A stretch of DNA of 64,000 nt from Amycolatopsis sp. MtRt-6. GTDB taxonomy: Bacteria > Actinomycetota > Actinomycetes > Mycobacteriales > Pseudonocardiaceae. The stretch covers positions 62,001-126,000 of the forward strand of contig NZ_JADWPD010000018.1 in assembly GCF_017308975.1 (NCBI RefSeq), read 5' to 3'. Below the pieces are notes generated by a model. It had not been told where the DNA came from. It searched no databases and worked only from the letters and a program-made list of their open reading frames with translations. The position numbers and the translations under genes were made by a program. Of this stretch, positions 44,380 to 53,593 are shown in pieces (position 1 is the first letter of the stretch; every line of letters starts with the position of its first letter).

Positions 44380-46002
44380 CTAGCTGTGGACCACGGCTCC
44401 GGTCTTCGGGTCGAGGGTGACCTTCCGGGCCTTCGGCCACCAGAAGTCGAACATCCCGTTGAGCGAGCCGGCGCGCGCGTCGAACGACGAGTCGCCGATG
44501 CGGCCGGTGAACCAGTTGTCCTCGATGAACTTCAGCACCGATGTCTGGTCAGTCAGCGTGTGGTCGACGTGGTTGACCTTGCTGAACGGCGAAACCACCA
44601 GCAGCGGCAGGCGCGGGCCGTAGCCGCAGCGGTCGGCGTACGTGCCGGCCGTCGTCGCCTTGGCCGTGCAGATCGGCTGGTCCTGCGCGGCGTCGTGCGA
44701 GCCGTTGACGATCGGGGACTTCTGGTGGTCGTACCAGCCGTCCGAGTCGTCGTACGCCAGGACGATCGCCGTCGAGCGCCACTCCGGGGACTGCTGGATC
44801 TTGTTGATCTCACTGACCACGAACTGCTGCTCGTCCAGCGGATCCGAGTAACCCGCGTGGCCGTCCTGGTACTCCGGGGCCTTCAGGAAGCTCACCGCGG
44901 GCATCGAACCCGCCTGCAGCGCGTCGTTGAAGTCCGCGATGTCGTACTGGTGGTTGGCGCGGTCGGTCTGGCCGATCGCCTGCACCGAGGACGGCGGGAG
45001 GTGCTTCGGGTTCGCCGTCGACGGGTAGTACTGGAACGGCTCGTGGTGCGGGCTGTAGTCGACGACCGCGTTGCCGCCCACGTTCGTGTGGGTCTGGCCG
45101 CACACCGCGTACCCGTTCGCTTCGCCGGTCGGGCGGAAGCCGCCCTGGAACCAGCCCCACGTCACGTGCCGCTCGTTGAGCAGGTCACCGATGTTGCGGC
45201 CGTGCATCGTGGCCAGGTTGTCCTTGCTCGTGTGGTTCTTGCCCGAGCAGTCGTCCCACGCCGGGTCGGGGTCGTTGATGACCGTGCCGACGCCGTTCGC
45301 GTCCGGCGAAGACACCACGTAGGAGTCGCTGACCGGCTCGTGCGTCACCGGGTCGACCGCCTGGCCGCCGTGGGTCTGGCCCGAGATCAGGTTGAGCGCA
45401 CCGGGCGTCGACGGGCCGAAGACCGTGTTGAACGAGTTGTCGCTCATCGCGTAGTGCTGGGCGTAGTTCCACATGCCCGTGACGGTGTTGCCGTCGAAGT
45501 AGTCCATCACCAGGCCGGGCTCGCCGAACAGGATCGGCTGGCCGGTGCACTTGTCCGTCTCGGTCTTCTCGACGAACTCGTCCATCTTGCCGCCGTTGAA
45601 CGCGGCCTGCTCGGCGCCGTAGTTGTGGTTCTGGTCGCAGGTCAGCGCCTGCTGGGGCGTGAGCCGCTTCGGGTTGTAGGCGTTCGGGTTTTCGGTCAGC
45701 AGCTTCTTGTCGAGGCCGTTGACCTTCGGGGTGCCGTGCGCGGCGGTGAACGGGGTGCCGTCGGTGTTCGCCGCGTCCGGGTAGGTGCCGAAGTAGTGGT
45801 CGAACGAGATGTTCTCGCCGAAGATGACCACGACGTGCTTGATCGGGGTCGTCGTCGGGATCCACTGCGCCGGGACCGGGTGCAGCGGCTGGGCGTCGGC
45901 GGTGCTCGCCGTGGATCCGGTGGCGACGGCCAGGACGGCCACCGAAGCGATTGCCCCGGCGCCGAGCAGGCCGCGCCGTCGCCGTCGCGTCTTTCTGTCC
46001 AC
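44380..46002 (-). CDS. Secreted phosphoesterase, phospholipase C/acid phosphatase family
   Basis: Exported phosphoesterase of 540 aa (PF04185-type). The N-terminus RKTRRRRRGLLGAGA and a long hydrophobic stretch form a Tat-like or Sec signal ending near ADAQP. Active-site blocks include VVVIFGENISFDHYFGTYP, with the catalytic Thr/Asn region near ALNLISGQTHGG. Metal-binding residues lie in LAYDDSDGWYDHQ and VSPFSKVNHVDHT. GTG 46002 has AAAGGA upstream. The substrate, phospholipid or phosphomonoester, cannot be told from sequence. Confidence 0.87.
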   Translation of the reverse strand: MDRKTRRRRRGLLGAGAIASVAVLAVATGSTASTADAQPLHPVPAQWIPTTTPIKHVVVIFGENISFDHYFGTYPDAANTDGTPFTAAHGTPKVNGLDKKLLTENPNAYNPKRLTPQQALTCDQNHNYGAEQAAFNGGKMDEFVEKTETDKCTGQPILFGEPGLVMDYFDGNTVTGMWNYAQHYAMSDNSFNTVFGPSTPGALNLISGQTHGGQAVDPVTHEPVSDSYVVSSPDANGVGTVINDPDPAWDDCSGKNHTSKDNLATMHGRNIGDLLNERHVTWGWFQGGFRPTGEANGYAVCGQTHTNVGGNAVVDYSPHHEPFQYYPSTANPKHLPPSSVQAIGQTDRANHQYDIADFNDALQAGSMPAVSFLKAPEYQDGHAGYSDPLDEQQFVVSEINKIQQSPEWRSTAIVLAYDDSDGWYDHQKSPIVNGSHDAAQDQPICTAKATTAGTYADRCGYGPRLPLLVVSPFSKVNHVDHTLTDQTSVLKFIEDNWFTGRIGDSSFDARAGSLNGMFDFWWPKARKVTLDPKTGAVVHS

Positions 46003-46046
46003 TGTGGATTCCTTTCGTGGTGGGCTGAAATTCTTCAAGAGCGCTC

Positions 46047-47306
46047 TCACGCGAGCAGAGCGCGCCCGAAGTGGTCGTCCGGGCCGGTGACGCCCGGCAG
46101 CGCGAAGAAGTAGCCGCCGCCGAACGGGGAGATGTAGTCGGTCAGGGGTTCGTCGGCCAGCCGCGTCTGGACGGCCTCGAACTGGCGCTCCAGGTCCCGC
46201 TGGTAGCAGACGAACAGCAGGCCCATGTCCAGGTTGCCGTTGCTGTCGACGCCGCGGTCGTAGTTGACGGCGCGGCGCAGGATCCGGCTGGCGTCGGTTT
46301 CCGGGGTGCGCGGGTTCGCCTTCCGGATGTGGCTGGTCAGCGGGATGACGCTGCCGATCGGGTCGTCGGCGTACCGGGGGACGTCGGTCTCCGCCGTGCC
46401 GTCGAGCGGGGCACCGGTGTCGCGGCGGCGGCCGAACATGTTCTCCTGCTCGGCCAGCGAAACCCGGTCCCAGAACTCGACGAGCATCCGGATCAGCCGG
46501 ATGACCTGGTAGCTGCCGCCCGCGGTCCAGGCGGGTTCCCCGGTCGTCCACACCAGACTGTCTGCTTCGGACCCGGTGGGGTTCGCGGTGCCGTCCTTGA
46601 AGCCCATCAGGTTGCGTGGCGCGCCGTCCGGCCGCGACGGCGAGGTGAAGCCGTTGAGCTTCCAGCGCAGCTGCATGCCACCGCGGGTGGCGCGCGCGAT
46701 GTCCCGCAGCGCGTGCAGGACGGTGTCGGTGTCGTTCGCGGACAGGATCAGGCTGAGGTCGCCGTGGCACTGGGCGGGGTCGAGGGCGTCGTTCGGGAAC
46801 GTCGCCATCGGCTTCAGCTTGGCGGGCTTGAGTTTCGCGAGCCCGTACCGGTCGTCGAAGAGGCTCGCGCCGACGCCGAGGATGACGCCGAGGTCGCTGC
46901 CGGGCACGACGGGCCCGAGCACACCGGAGTCGGCGGGCGGCGCCGTGATGCCCAGCGCGGCGGGCGCCCCGCCGGCGGTGAGGAACCGCGCCCGATCCGT
47001 GATCGCGCGGAAGAGGTCGGTGAGCTCGGCCTTGGACTCGGCGACGGCGTCGAAGGAGGCGACGATGGTCTGAGTGGGCGGTTTGCGGAGGATGGCGGCC
47101 TGGTGGGGACCGTGGAAGGGGACGGGCGAGGTGCTGTCGGTGGCGCTCGCGGAGGACGCGCCGAGCCCGGCTCCGGCCGCGACGGTGAGACCCGCGCCCA
47201 TCGCGGCCCGGCGGAGGAAGGACCGGCGGGGGAGGCCGGCACCCCCGGCGGCGTGCGAAGGCTCGGCGCGCGGGCCGGGCCGGTTCTCGTGCGGTGAGTT
47301 CGTCAC
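46047..47306 (-). CDS. efeB: Dyp-type peroxidase EfeB, Tat-exported
   Basis: Heme peroxidase of 419 aa. A twin-arginine signal ([13 protein letters not shown]) is followed by the Dyp domain with GFKDGTANP and a proximal His region [10 protein letters not shown]. It ends in the typical [13 protein letters not shown]. It acts outside the membrane in ferrous iron uptake or heme handling. The GTG overlaps the efeO stop (GTGA) and is preceded by GAGGAGGG. Confidence 0.9.
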   Translation of the reverse strand: MTNSPHENRPGPRAEPSHAAGGAGLPRRSFLRRAAMGAGLTVAAGAGLGASSASATDSTSPVPFHGPHQAAILRKPPTQTIVASFDAVAESKAELTDLFRAITDRARFLTAGGAPAALGITAPPADSGVLGPVVPGSDLGVILGVGASLFDDRYGLAKLKPAKLKPMATFPNDALDPAQCHGDLSLILSANDTDTVLHALRDIARATRGGMQLRWKLNGFTSPSRPDGAPRNLMGFKDGTANPTGSEADSLVWTTGEPAWTAGGSYQVIRLIRMLVEFWDRVSLAEQENMFGRRRDTGAPLDGTAETDVPRYADDPIGSVIPLTSHIRKANPRTPETDASRILRRAVNYDRGVDSNGNLDMGLLFVCYQRDLERQFEAVQTRLADEPLTDYISPFGGGYFFALPGVTGPDDHFGRALLA

Positions 47307-48502
47307 GAGACCCTCCTCGGCTCGGCGATCGCCGCGATCGGGGCGAGCAGTTCCGTCAGCTCGCTCACGTCCGCGTTCACCTTCTGGCGCTGGTCCCGGC
47401 TCAGCTCGGCCGGCCGGAGCCACGTGCCGTCCGGGCGGCGGGCCGCGTCCAAAGCGGACTGGGTCCGGTTCAGCCAGCTGTCCACCTTGGACAGGTCCGG
47501 GTACCTCGGCGTCAGCAGCGGCCGCAGCACCTCGAGCACCGCGCGGGTGCCGTCGAGGTTCGCGCGGGCCGTGGCCAGGTTCGTGCCGCTGCCGTAGTCG
47601 GTGCGGCCGGTCAGTTCGAACTGCAGCGTGTTCTCCATGATCTCGTGCGCGCGCAGCCCGAGGTCGTTCCCGTCGACCTGGCTGCCGGCGAAGGACGTCT
47701 GCAACGCGCGGGCGTCGGTGTCGAGCTGGTCGGCGACGGCGGCCAGCGCCGCCATGTCCTCGCCGTGCCAAAGGCCCTGCTCCAGGCGGTGGAAGCCGGT
47801 GAAACCGGGGTCGGTCACGCCGCCCGGGAGGCCGTCGGCCGTGCCGTTGATGGCGCCGTCGGAGTCGCCGAACGCGTCGTAGGCCGCGCCCAGGCGCTCG
47901 TACGTCAGGTGCGCTGTCAGCCACGCCGCCCGGCTCGCCGCGCGGTCGCCGCCGTGGACGGTGTTCTTCAGCGCGCCGGTGTTCGCGACCAGCTCGCCGA
48001 GTCCCGCCGTTACGTGCTGCTGGTAGGCCTTGAGCGGGCCGAGCAGGTCGTCGTGCGTCACCGGCGCGACGCCCGGCCCGGTCCGCTCGGCACCGCCGGT
48101 GACCCGCACCGCGGGGCCGACGATCGCGCCCGCGTCCTCGGGCAGGCAGCGGAACGCGTAGCTGCCGTTGCCCAGGTTCACCTGCAACGGCCGGGTCGTC
48201 GCCGCGCCGAGGCCCTCGACCTCGCCGTAGATCACGCCGGTCGCGGGGTCGATCAGGTCGACCTCGGCCGGCACCGACCCGGTGTTGTGCAGGCGGAACG
48301 TCTGCGGCCCCGGCCTGGGGTCCGTCCAGCCGGTGCCGCACGCCGAGCGCGACACCGCGATCTCGGGGTCGCCGGCCGCCGCGCTGTCCGGCCAGAACGC
48401 CACAACGGCTCCCGCCGCGGCGGCCACGACCACGGCCACCACGATCCAGCGGGTACGCACTGACCCCGGCACGCCCACACTCCCGTCACTCGATCGGACC
48501 AT
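47303..48502 (-). CDS. efeO: EfeO iron-uptake protein (cupredoxin plus M75 domains)
   Basis: Periplasmic iron-binding protein of 399 aa with an N-terminal membrane anchor (about 20-40). A cupredoxin-like domain (about 45-140) holds Cys in RSACGTGW and FRCLPED. The imelysin/M75 domain (about 150-399) has FHRLEQGLW. No EfeU permease gene adjoins this pair on either side. ATG 48502 is chosen; GTG 48505 directly before it is equally possible, and the transcript may be leaderless. Confidence 0.88.
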   Translation of the reverse strand: MVRSSDGSVGVPGSVRTRWIVVAVVVAAAAGAVVAFWPDSAAAGDPEIAVSRSACGTGWTDPRPGPQTFRLHNTGSVPAEVDLIDPATGVIYGEVEGLGAATTRPLQVNLGNGSYAFRCLPEDAGAIVGPAVRVTGGAERTGPGVAPVTHDDLLGPLKAYQQHVTAGLGELVANTGALKNTVHGGDRAASRAAWLTAHLTYERLGAAYDAFGDSDGAINGTADGLPGGVTDPGFTGFHRLEQGLWHGEDMAALAAVADQLDTDARALQTSFAGSQVDGNDLGLRAHEIMENTLQFELTGRTDYGSGTNLATARANLDGTRAVLEVLRPLLTPRYPDLSKVDSWLNRTQSALDAARRPDGTWLRPAELSRDQRQKVNADVSELTELLAPIAAIAEPRRVS

Positions 48503-48514
48503 CACCGATCACGG

Positions 48515-48530
48515 ATTATGCGAGCCTAAC
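48515..48530 (-). promoter_or_regulatory. Putative IdeR/DtxR-type iron box over the efeO -10 element
   Basis: On the minus strand GTTAGGCTCGCATAAT matches most positions of the right half of the DtxR/IdeR box (TTAGGTTAGGCTAACCTAA). Its end is a -10-like CATAAT. The -10 lies 9-12 bases before the efeO start codons, so repression by iron and leaderless transcription are both plausible. Confidence 0.45.
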
Positions 48531-48670
48531 GCGCGGAAAACCGCATCGGATCCTGTCGAACGAGCGAAATTCACCCGGACTTCAGCCGGACGCCCACGAA
48601 ATGGGGAGGAATCAGACGTTTCTTTGTGCCAGATCTGTCGGGTTCGGGAAATTCGACCGATTGACGCAGG

Positions 48671-49447
48671 TCAGGGCAGTGGGGCGCCGGTCTCGAGCAG
48701 CGTCTTCAGGCTGGACAGCAGCGCGGGCCAACCCTGGCTACACATCTCCCGTGCCGTGCTGCCGGTGTCGAACCCGTCGTGAAGCACGGTCAGCTTGACC
48801 ATTTCCCCGTGCGGTTCGATGGTGAACGTGACTTTCGTCCGGCTCTCACCCTGCAGTTTCGAAAGCGTTTCCTCGTCGATGCCGTTGGCTTTCGCCCAAT
48901 CCGCCGTGAAAGTGTGCCAGGTGTAGGAGAGCCGTCGGAACGGTTCCGATTCCAGCACGACCTGCTCGGGGCCGGCGGTTTTCGCGCCGCTTTCGACCCA
49001 CGTCATCGGCGAGCCCTTTTTCCAGTCGGTTTCGAAGGAGACGCCCCAGTACTGGCTCGTGAACGCCGGATCGGTAAGCGCTTGCCAGAGCTTCTCCGGG
49101 GTCGTGTTGATGTAGGTGGTGTACGCGAAATCGTTCATCGGTGTGGACTCCAGTGCTCGTTTCAGGTCGGCCAGCGCGCCGGCCCGCCGCCGGTCGTAGC
49201 GGGTCATCCAGCGCTCGGCGATCGCGTTGATCGGCGCCGCGTCGAGGTGGTGCAGCTTCTCCCGGCCGCGCCGGGTGGTGGTGATCAGCCCGGCCGCCTC
49301 GAGCACGGCCAGGTGCTTGCTGACCGACTGGCGGGCCATGTCCAGCCCCGCGCACAGCTCGCGCAGGGTCTGGCCGTTTCGCTCGTTGAGGACGTCCAGC
49401 AGCTGCCGACGGCTGGGGTCGGCCAGCGCCTTGAAGACCTCGTCCAT
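48671..49447 (-). CDS. ArsR-family regulator fused to SRPBCC (AHSA1) domain
   Basis: A 258-residue fusion. The N-terminal winged helix (about 1-95) includes LRELCAGLDMARQSVSKHL. The C-terminal half is an AHSA1/Bet v1-like ligand pocket (YINTTPEKLWQALTDPAF, then SYTWHTF). In most bacteria these two domains are encoded by adjacent genes, so here the small-molecule sensor may directly control the repressor. ATG 49447 follows the promoter-operator at 49454 almost directly, and the message is probably leaderless. Confidence 0.87.
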   Translation of the reverse strand: MDEVFKALADPSRRQLLDVLNERNGQTLRELCAGLDMARQSVSKHLAVLEAAGLITTTRRGREKLHHLDAAPINAIAERWMTRYDRRRAGALADLKRALESTPMNDFAYTTYINTTPEKLWQALTDPAFTSQYWGVSFETDWKKGSPMTWVESGAKTAGPEQVVLESEPFRRLSYTWHTFTADWAKANGIDEETLSKLQGESRTKVTFTIEPHGEMVKLTVLHDGFDTGSTAREMCSQGWPALLSSLKTLLETGAPLP

Positions 49448-49453
49448 GACGCG

Positions 49454-49483
49454 ACGATAGGCAGCCAGATGGCTGCATGTCAA
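49454..49483 (-). promoter_or_regulatory. Promoter with palindromic operator of the ArsR-SRPBCC gene
   Basis: On the minus strand TTGACA (49483-49478) and TATCGT (49459-49454) are 18 bases apart. Between them lies an inverted repeat with 7-base arms, GCAGCCA and TGGCTGC (49461-49476). The ATG begins six bases after the -10. The layout is that of a self-repressed promoter. Confidence 0.65.
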
Positions 49484-49490
49484 CCGGGGA

Positions 49491-50360
49491 TCACCGGAAG
49501 CGGATCACCGTGACGCTCGCGAGGACGAAGAACACGAGGATGACCAGCGTGCTGGTCTGCCCGCCGGACGAGCGGGTCACGACCTGGTCGACGGCGCCGG
49601 TCAGCCGCACCCCGCACTCGGCGACCACGGTGTGCTGACCGGCCTCGATGCGGGTGAACTCGACCGGCGCGGTGAAGGAACCCGTGCTGTCGGTGTAGGC
49701 GGTGCCGACCTCGTTGCCGCCGGACATCAGCGTCACCATCCGGCTCGGCCGGCAGCCCTTGCCGGACGCCGAGAGCGTCTCGCCCGGCTTGATGCTCGGC
49801 CGGTCGAGCACCAGTTCGCCGGGCTTCGGCGCCGTGCTGGACGTGGTGGGGACACCGGGAGTGACCGGCGGAGTCGTGGTGGGTGGCGTGCTCGTGGCCG
49901 GCGGCGGGGTGGTGGTCGGGGTGGCCGGGGTCGTCGTGGTGCCGGGCCGGGCGGGCCGGGTGGTCACCGGCGGGGGCGGCGTGGTCGTCACCGGCGGCGG
50001 GGGTGTGGTGGTGGGGGTGCCGGTGACGACGAAGGTGCCGCCGGCGGTCTGCTTCTGGCTCGTGCACGTCGCGGTCACCGTGTAGGAGCCCGGCTTCGCG
50101 TCGGCGGGCGCGGCGGTGGGGAACTGCCCGCTGACCGCGGGGGCGACCTTCGTGCCGAGGAGCGTGCCCGCCCAGAAGAAATTGATGGCCCGGCAGGCGG
50201 GGAAACCGTTCCAGGAAATGGTGAATGAACTGCCCGCAGGTCCGGTCGACGGTTTCAAACCAACCGACGGTGGAACTTGTGCGTTACCCGTGTTCGCCGT
50301 CGCCAGCAAAAGCAACGTTCCGGCCACGGCGCCGAAAAACAGCCGAACCACGAATCGCAT
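49491..50360 (-). CDS. Secreted Ig-like protein with Pro/Thr linker and C-terminal membrane anchor
   Basis: Exported protein of 289 aa. A signal peptide ends near GNAQV. A first beta-sandwich domain (about 28-110, with Cys in FPACRAINFFW and TATCTSQ) is followed by a Pro/Thr linker (about 115-185). A second Ig-like domain (about 190-265, GETLSASGKGCRPS) and a final hydrophobic helix (LVILVFFVLASVTVI) complete it. It is probably held in the membrane by its tail. No enzyme motif is visible. It is divergent from the membrane protein at 50434. Confidence 0.68.
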   Translation of the reverse strand: MRFVVRLFFGAVAGTLLLLATANTGNAQVPPSVGLKPSTGPAGSSFTISWNGFPACRAINFFWAGTLLGTKVAPAVSGQFPTAAPADAKPGSYTVTATCTSQKQTAGGTFVVTGTPTTTPPPPVTTTPPPPVTTRPARPGTTTTPATPTTTPPPATSTPPTTTPPVTPGVPTTSSTAPKPGELVLDRPSIKPGETLSASGKGCRPSRMVTLMSGGNEVGTAYTDSTGSFTAPVEFTRIEAGQHTVVAECGVRLTGAVDQVVTRSSGGQTSTLVILVFFVLASVTVIRFR

Positions 50361-50433
50361 TGGGACGTCCCTCCCCGGTGTGTGCTCGCTGTAGCATTCC
50401 AGGCCAGTCGATAACGCAAGTAGGGGATGCCCA

Positions 50434-51222
50434 ATGGGACGTGTCATCGCGGCGGGGGTTGCGTTGGGTTTGTGCGCGGTGCTGCTGGGCGCTCCACCGG
50501 CGTCGGCGGAGTCCGCGCCGCTGCGGCTGCAGGTGTCGATCGACCAGCGGCCGATCGAGGACGCCACGATCCCGATCGACCCGGCGAACCAGGTCGAGCT
50601 GCAGGTGGTGGCGACCAACTCCGGCACCGCGCCGGTGAAGGTCCGCAGTGTCCGGCTCTCGGGCGTCGCGCTCGCGCTGACGTTCTTCGCCTACGACACG
50701 ACCGCGCCCTTCGAGGTGCCGGCCCGCGGGTCGGTGTCCCGGACGTTCGTCCTCGACCTCGGTGACCTGGCGGGGCAGGCGACCGGGCTGCTGCCGTCGT
50801 CGGTCGAGCTGCTGGACGCCGGGCGCGTCACACTGGGCGAAGCGACGACGGTCGCCGACGTCCGCGGCTCCTTCTGGTCGGTTTACGGCGTCTTCGGCCT
50901 GGCGATGCTCGTGCTGACGATCCTGGCGTGGGTGACGGCGCTGCTCGCGCTGGCCCGGCACCGGCTGGCGCCCAACCGCTGGCGCCGCGGCGTGCGGTTC
51001 CTGCCCGCCGGGTTCGGCACCGGCCTGGTCGCGGTGATCAGCCTGTCGGTGCTGCGCCTGGTCCCGCCCGAGCCGGCGATCGAGATCCCGGTGGTGCTCG
51101 GCACGGCGGCGATCGCGTTCCTGCTCGGCTACCTGACCCCGCACCCGGCGCCGCCGTCGGTGACCGAGAGTGACAAGACGGTGCAGCTGCCGGTCCCGTC
51201 CACGCAAGAATTCACCCGATGA
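50434..51222 (+). CDS. Exported membrane protein coupled to Ser/Thr kinase gene
   Basis: A 262-residue protein. A signal peptide (about 1-25) is followed by an outside beta-rich domain (LQVSIDQRPIEDATIPIDP). Three membrane helices (about 152-175, 193-212 and 218-235) and a short charged tail with several Ser/Thr residues (SVTESDKTVQLPVPSTQEFT) follow. That tail could be a kinase substrate. The stop overlaps the start of the protein kinase gene. Family not recognised. Confidence 0.68.
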   Translation: MGRVIAAGVALGLCAVLLGAPPASAESAPLRLQVSIDQRPIEDATIPIDPANQVELQVVATNSGTAPVKVRSVRLSGVALALTFFAYDTTAPFEVPARGSVSRTFVLDLGDLAGQATGLLPSSVELLDAGRVTLGEATTVADVRGSFWSVYGVFGLAMLVLTILAWVTALLALARHRLAPNRWRRGVRFLPAGFGTGLVAVISLSVLRLVPPEPAIEIPVVLGTAAIAFLLGYLTPHPAPPSVTESDKTVQLPVPSTQEFTR

Positions 51223-52943
51223 GCGCACCGGCCGAGCTGGTCGCCGCCCTGCCGCAGTACGACATCGGGGAGTCGATCGGCGAAGGCGGCATGGGCGTCG
51301 TGTTCGCCGGCGTGCACCGGACGCTGGGCCGCAGCGTCGCGATCAAGCAGCTGCCGTGGGACGTGCTCAACCACGCGGCGAGCAGCGAGCTGTTCGACCG
51401 CGAGGCCCGGGTGCTGGCGAGCCTGGACCACCCGCACATCGTGCCGGTGTACGACTACGTCCGCACCGGCCGCGAGCACCTGCTGGTGATGGAGCGGCTC
51501 GACGGCGGGACGGTGCACAGCCGGTTCCACGGCGGTGGTGTCAGCGGCGAGCAGGCGTGCGCGATCGGGCTGGCGATGCTGGCCGGGCTCCACGCGGCGC
51601 ACCGGGCGGGCGTGCTGCACCTGGACGTGAAGCCGCGGAACCTGCTGTTCAGCACGCAGGGCGTGGTGAAGGTGGCTGACTTCGGCATCGCGCGGGTGAT
51701 CAGCGAGGGCGCCACGTTGGTGACGCATGGTGGCGAGATCCTCGGAACACCGGCGTACATCGCCCCGGAGCAGGCCATGGGCAACGCGCTGAGCCCGGCG
51801 GCGGACGTGTACGCGGCGGGGACGGTGCTGTACGAGCTGCTGTCGGGCCGCCTGCCGTTCGACAACACCCGCGGCGCGATCAGCATGATGCGCCAGCACA
51901 TGTTCACCGACCCCCAGCCGATTTCCGGGGTGCCGGCGCCGATCGCCGGGGTGGTGATGCGCAGCCTGGCCCGCGAGCTGGAGGCGAGGTACCGGGAGGC
52001 GGAGTCGTTCGCGGCGGACCTCGCCGCGGCGGCGACGGTGGTGTACGGCCCGGGGTGGCTGGAGCGGTCCGGGGTACCGGTGCTGCACTTGACGCCCCGG
52101 GTGATCGGTGGCCTGAACTCGGCGACGGCACCGTCGCCACCGGTGGAAGCCCGGACGCGCCCGGTGGCACGGCCGCAGACGCCGGATCCGACGCTCGTGG
52201 GCGCACCGAGCAACCCGCCGCCCAATCCGCCGCCGAAGCCGGACTCGTCGGCTGCTGTCCTCTGGCTGCGGTTGGCGGCCGCCGCGGCCGCCGTCGTGCT
52301 CGTTGTGCTCGCCCTGCTCAACCCCGCGCAGCTGCCGCACCCGGCGGCGGGCGCCTTGGACCTCGGGGGTTCCTCCCTCGCCGCTCCCGTCGAAGTGGAT
52401 CTCAGCAAGCCGCTCGTCCTGACCGGGCCCGGGAACCCTGGCCGTGTTGTGCTGGACCTCTCCGCCGCCGGGATTCCGCTCGGGTCCGCTGCCACCGAGG
52501 CCAAGCCCGATGGCAATGGCTTCACCGCCGAGCTCACCCTTCCGGGGGTCGCGCGGTGGATTGTCGGGGGTGCCGTCACCGCCGACGTGCGGACCGGCAC
52601 GGCCACGCAGACCTTCACCCTGCGCACCAGCCAGCACCCGCTGGCCAGCGCCATGGGTGCGGGCAGTCTCATCCTGGCCTTGTTCGCCCTCGCCTACCTC
52701 GAATCGGGGCTGCGGACGATCCGCAGCGGCCACCGCTGGCGGGGTGCCGCTGCCGGCGGGCCCGTGCTGGGTCTGCTGTTCGGTGCCGCGGTGTGGCTGT
52801 GCGTGTCCGTGCTCCGGGTGCACGAGCCGGCGGCGGGGTTCGGAGCCGGGTGTGCCGTGGCCGGGGCCCTTGCGGCCGGGCTGGTCGTCGCGGCGGCGCG
52901 GCGCCGGGCGTCCACTGTGGTCAGTCGACCATCCGGACGGTGA
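51219..52943 (+). CDS. Membrane Ser/Thr protein kinase (PknB-like, non-RD)
   Basis: Kinase of 574 aa. The kinase domain (about 14-275) has the glycine loop GEGGMGVVF, Lys in VAIKQLP, the catalytic loop HLDVKPRNLLF (Arg before Asp is Leu, hence non-RD) and DFGIA. A Pro-rich linker and one helix (about 350-368) are followed by an outside beta-rich domain, and then three further hydrophobic segments (about 470-550). The several C-terminal helices are unusual for PknB-type kinases. It is coupled to the upstream membrane protein. The 3' end overlaps a convergent gene by 23 bases. Confidence 0.85.
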   Translation: MSAPAELVAALPQYDIGESIGEGGMGVVFAGVHRTLGRSVAIKQLPWDVLNHAASSELFDREARVLASLDHPHIVPVYDYVRTGREHLLVMERLDGGTVHSRFHGGGVSGEQACAIGLAMLAGLHAAHRAGVLHLDVKPRNLLFSTQGVVKVADFGIARVISEGATLVTHGGEILGTPAYIAPEQAMGNALSPAADVYAAGTVLYELLSGRLPFDNTRGAISMMRQHMFTDPQPISGVPAPIAGVVMRSLARELEARYREAESFAADLAAAATVVYGPGWLERSGVPVLHLTPRVIGGLNSATAPSPPVEARTRPVARPQTPDPTLVGAPSNPPPNPPPKPDSSAAVLWLRLAAAAAAVVLVVLALLNPAQLPHPAAGALDLGGSSLAAPVEVDLSKPLVLTGPGNPGRVVLDLSAAGIPLGSAATEAKPDGNGFTAELTLPGVARWIVGGAVTADVRTGTATQTFTLRTSQHPLASAMGAGSLILALFALAYLESGLRTIRSGHRWRGAAAGGPVLGLLFGAAVWLCVSVLRVHEPAAGFGAGCAVAGALAAGLVVAAARRRASTVVSRPSGR

Positions 52944-53343
52944 CGTGCGGGCTGTAGCTCTTGCGCCGGCTCCAGCCGTGTTCGGCGCACAGGCTCAGCT
53001 GGATCGCGCGGTCGGCCGGCGCCCAGTACCCGGTGCGGACGAAGTAGCCCTCCATCGTGTTGAGCGCGCCGAGGCTCTTGCGGGCCGAGCACATTTCCCA
53101 GCCCCACTGGCGCCCGGTCTTCTCGACGCCGTTGCGGCGCACGGAGATCCGCGGGTTGCCGACGGCGCGGATGTCGGTGTCGCCCTCGGTGACGTAGACG
53201 ACGCCGTCGATCTTGTAGAACCGGTTGTTGTCCAGGAGGGACACCTGCCCGGACAGAGTGACCCCGACCCGGGCGCCTTCCTCGCCCGTGAGCGTCCAAT
53301 CGAGACAGTATTCCTGGACCGGGAGTTCCAGCGACTGGGTCAT
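52921..53343 (-). CDS. Small protein of unknown function
   Basis: A 140-residue beta-rich soluble protein without signal peptide. It has Cys at EYCLDW, EMCSARK and LSLCAEHG and a final HVTVRMVD. I do not recognise a family. ATG 53343 is the first in frame. It is convergent with the kinase gene, overlapping 23 bases. Confidence 0.55.
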   Translation of the reverse strand: MTQSLELPVQEYCLDWTLTGEEGARVGVTLSGQVSLLDNNRFYKIDGVVYVTEGDTDIRAVGNPRISVRRNGVEKTGRQWGWEMCSARKSLGALNTMEGYFVRTGYWAPADRAIQLSLCAEHGWSRRKSYSPHVTVRMVD

Positions 53344-53593
53344 GACGAGTTTCCCCTGTTCTCACTGAGCGTCCCTTTCAGAAGATAGGGATTTTCCGGA
53401 CGTCCGGAAGGCCCCGGCGGGATCTTCACCCGAAGCGGTTCGACGTCGGATGCCTTGCCGCGCATGGGTTTTCAGGCGATGGGGTGACGGGAAACACGGC
53501 AGGCCGCCGGCTGGGTGGTCTTCACCGCCGATCGTCACTGTGCGTGATCGCAAGGTAAAGGAACGATTACCTTCGCCGGGACGTTGGCCGGGC
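53344..53593. promoter_or_regulatory. Divergent promoter region
   Basis: A 250-base gap between the small gene at 52921 and the P-loop kinase gene. It contains an A/T-rich stretch (GCAAGGTAAAGGAACG near 53550). No gene is visible. Both neighbours must be transcribed from here. Confidence 0.35.
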
